Origin: Vallitaleaceae bacterium
Lineage (GTDB): Bacteria; Bacillota; Clostridia; Lachnospirales; Vallitaleaceae
NCBI GenBank assembly: GCA_027858555.1
Contig: JAQICP010000340.1
Location: 1-5,513 of the forward strand
Direction: 5' to 3'
Length of the DNA: 5,513 nucleotides
Below the pieces are notes generated by a model that searched no databases, was not told where the DNA came from, and was given only the letters and a program-made list of their open reading frames with translations. The translations under genes were made by a program, and so were the position numbers. Numbering within the stretch: the stretch's first letter is position 1; every line of letters begins with the position of its first letter. Below are positions 5,398 through 5,513 of the stretch, one piece after another.

Positions 5398-5513
5398 ATG
5401 GTAGATATGTTTATGAATGGTATTTTTGTTATTGTGCTTTGGTACATTGGCATTTATACCGTTCCACTTAAAAATATTAATAATATAAATAAACGTCAAG
5501 AAGACATAGGGAT
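5398..5513 (+). CDS. Small membrane protein, N-terminal part only
   Basis: An open frame begins with ATG 5398 and continues past the right edge; 38 residues are visible. GAGGAG (5383-5388) stands 9 nt upstream, and the gap from the dut stop is only 27 bp with no terminator, so it is probably in the same transcript. Residues about 8-22 (GIFVIVLWYIGIYTV) form a likely transmembrane segment, followed by a polar, Asn/Lys-rich stretch (KNINNINKRQED). I do not recognise the family from this fragment and assign no function. The good ribosome binding site supports a real gene. Confidence 0.65.
   Translation, partial: MVDMFMNGIFVIVLWYIGIYTVPLKNINNINKRQEDIG

Noticed and set aside
5263..5499. Minus-strand open frame across the end of dut and the following gene.
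   Set aside because: Low-complexity, Asn/Ile/His-rich translation overlapping two better-supported plus-strand genes.
1..5513. A novel defence or mobile system.
   Set aside because: All complete genes are housekeeping genes in a familiar order. No transposase, integrase, nuclease-toxin, CRISPR repeat or reverse transcriptase is visible on either strand.

Overview
The window looks like ordinary core chromosome from a low-GC Gram-positive bacterium of the class Clostridia. The evidence is AT-rich DNA, strong GGAG/AGGAGG ribosome binding sites, TAGACA/TATTAT-type sigma-A promoters, and the gene order rpsO - pnp - M16 peptidase - dut. The genus cannot be named from the sequence alone. I see no phage, insertion sequence, CRISPR array, toxin-antitoxin pair or other accessory system.

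Layout. Positions 1-678 (minus strand) hold the N-terminal 226 residues of an exported lipoprotein with the start of a bacterial SH3 domain; the gene runs off the left edge. Positions 679-971 form a divergent regulatory region. It has a good minus-strand promoter for the lipoprotein, two palindromes sharing an AAGAA/TTCTT half-site, two tandem promoter-like elements for rpsO, and an rpsO leader of about 80 nt. On the plus strand follow rpsO (ribosomal protein S15, 972-1241), a hairpin with a GAGA loop resembling a leaky terminator, a second hairpin overlapping a possible pnp promoter, a very long imperfect stem-loop (1332-1421) just before the pnp ribosome binding site, and pnp (polynucleotide phosphorylase, 1443-3533). 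After a 134-bp gap with promoter-like elements and a hairpin come an M16 zinc peptidase (3668-4939), dut (dUTPase, 4921-5370, overlapping the peptidase gene by 19 bp), and the start of a small membrane-protein gene (5398 to the right edge).

How the genes fit together. rpsO-pnp is a classic conserved pair linking translation and RNA decay. In Escherichia coli, PNPase controls its own synthesis through an RNase III-cleaved hairpin in the pnp leader. The long stem-loop here lies in the matching place and is the most interesting element of the window, although its role is inferred. The M16 peptidase and dut are translationally linked by overlap and probably co-transcribed. The lipoprotein is transcribed away from this cluster and is probably functionally unrelated to it.
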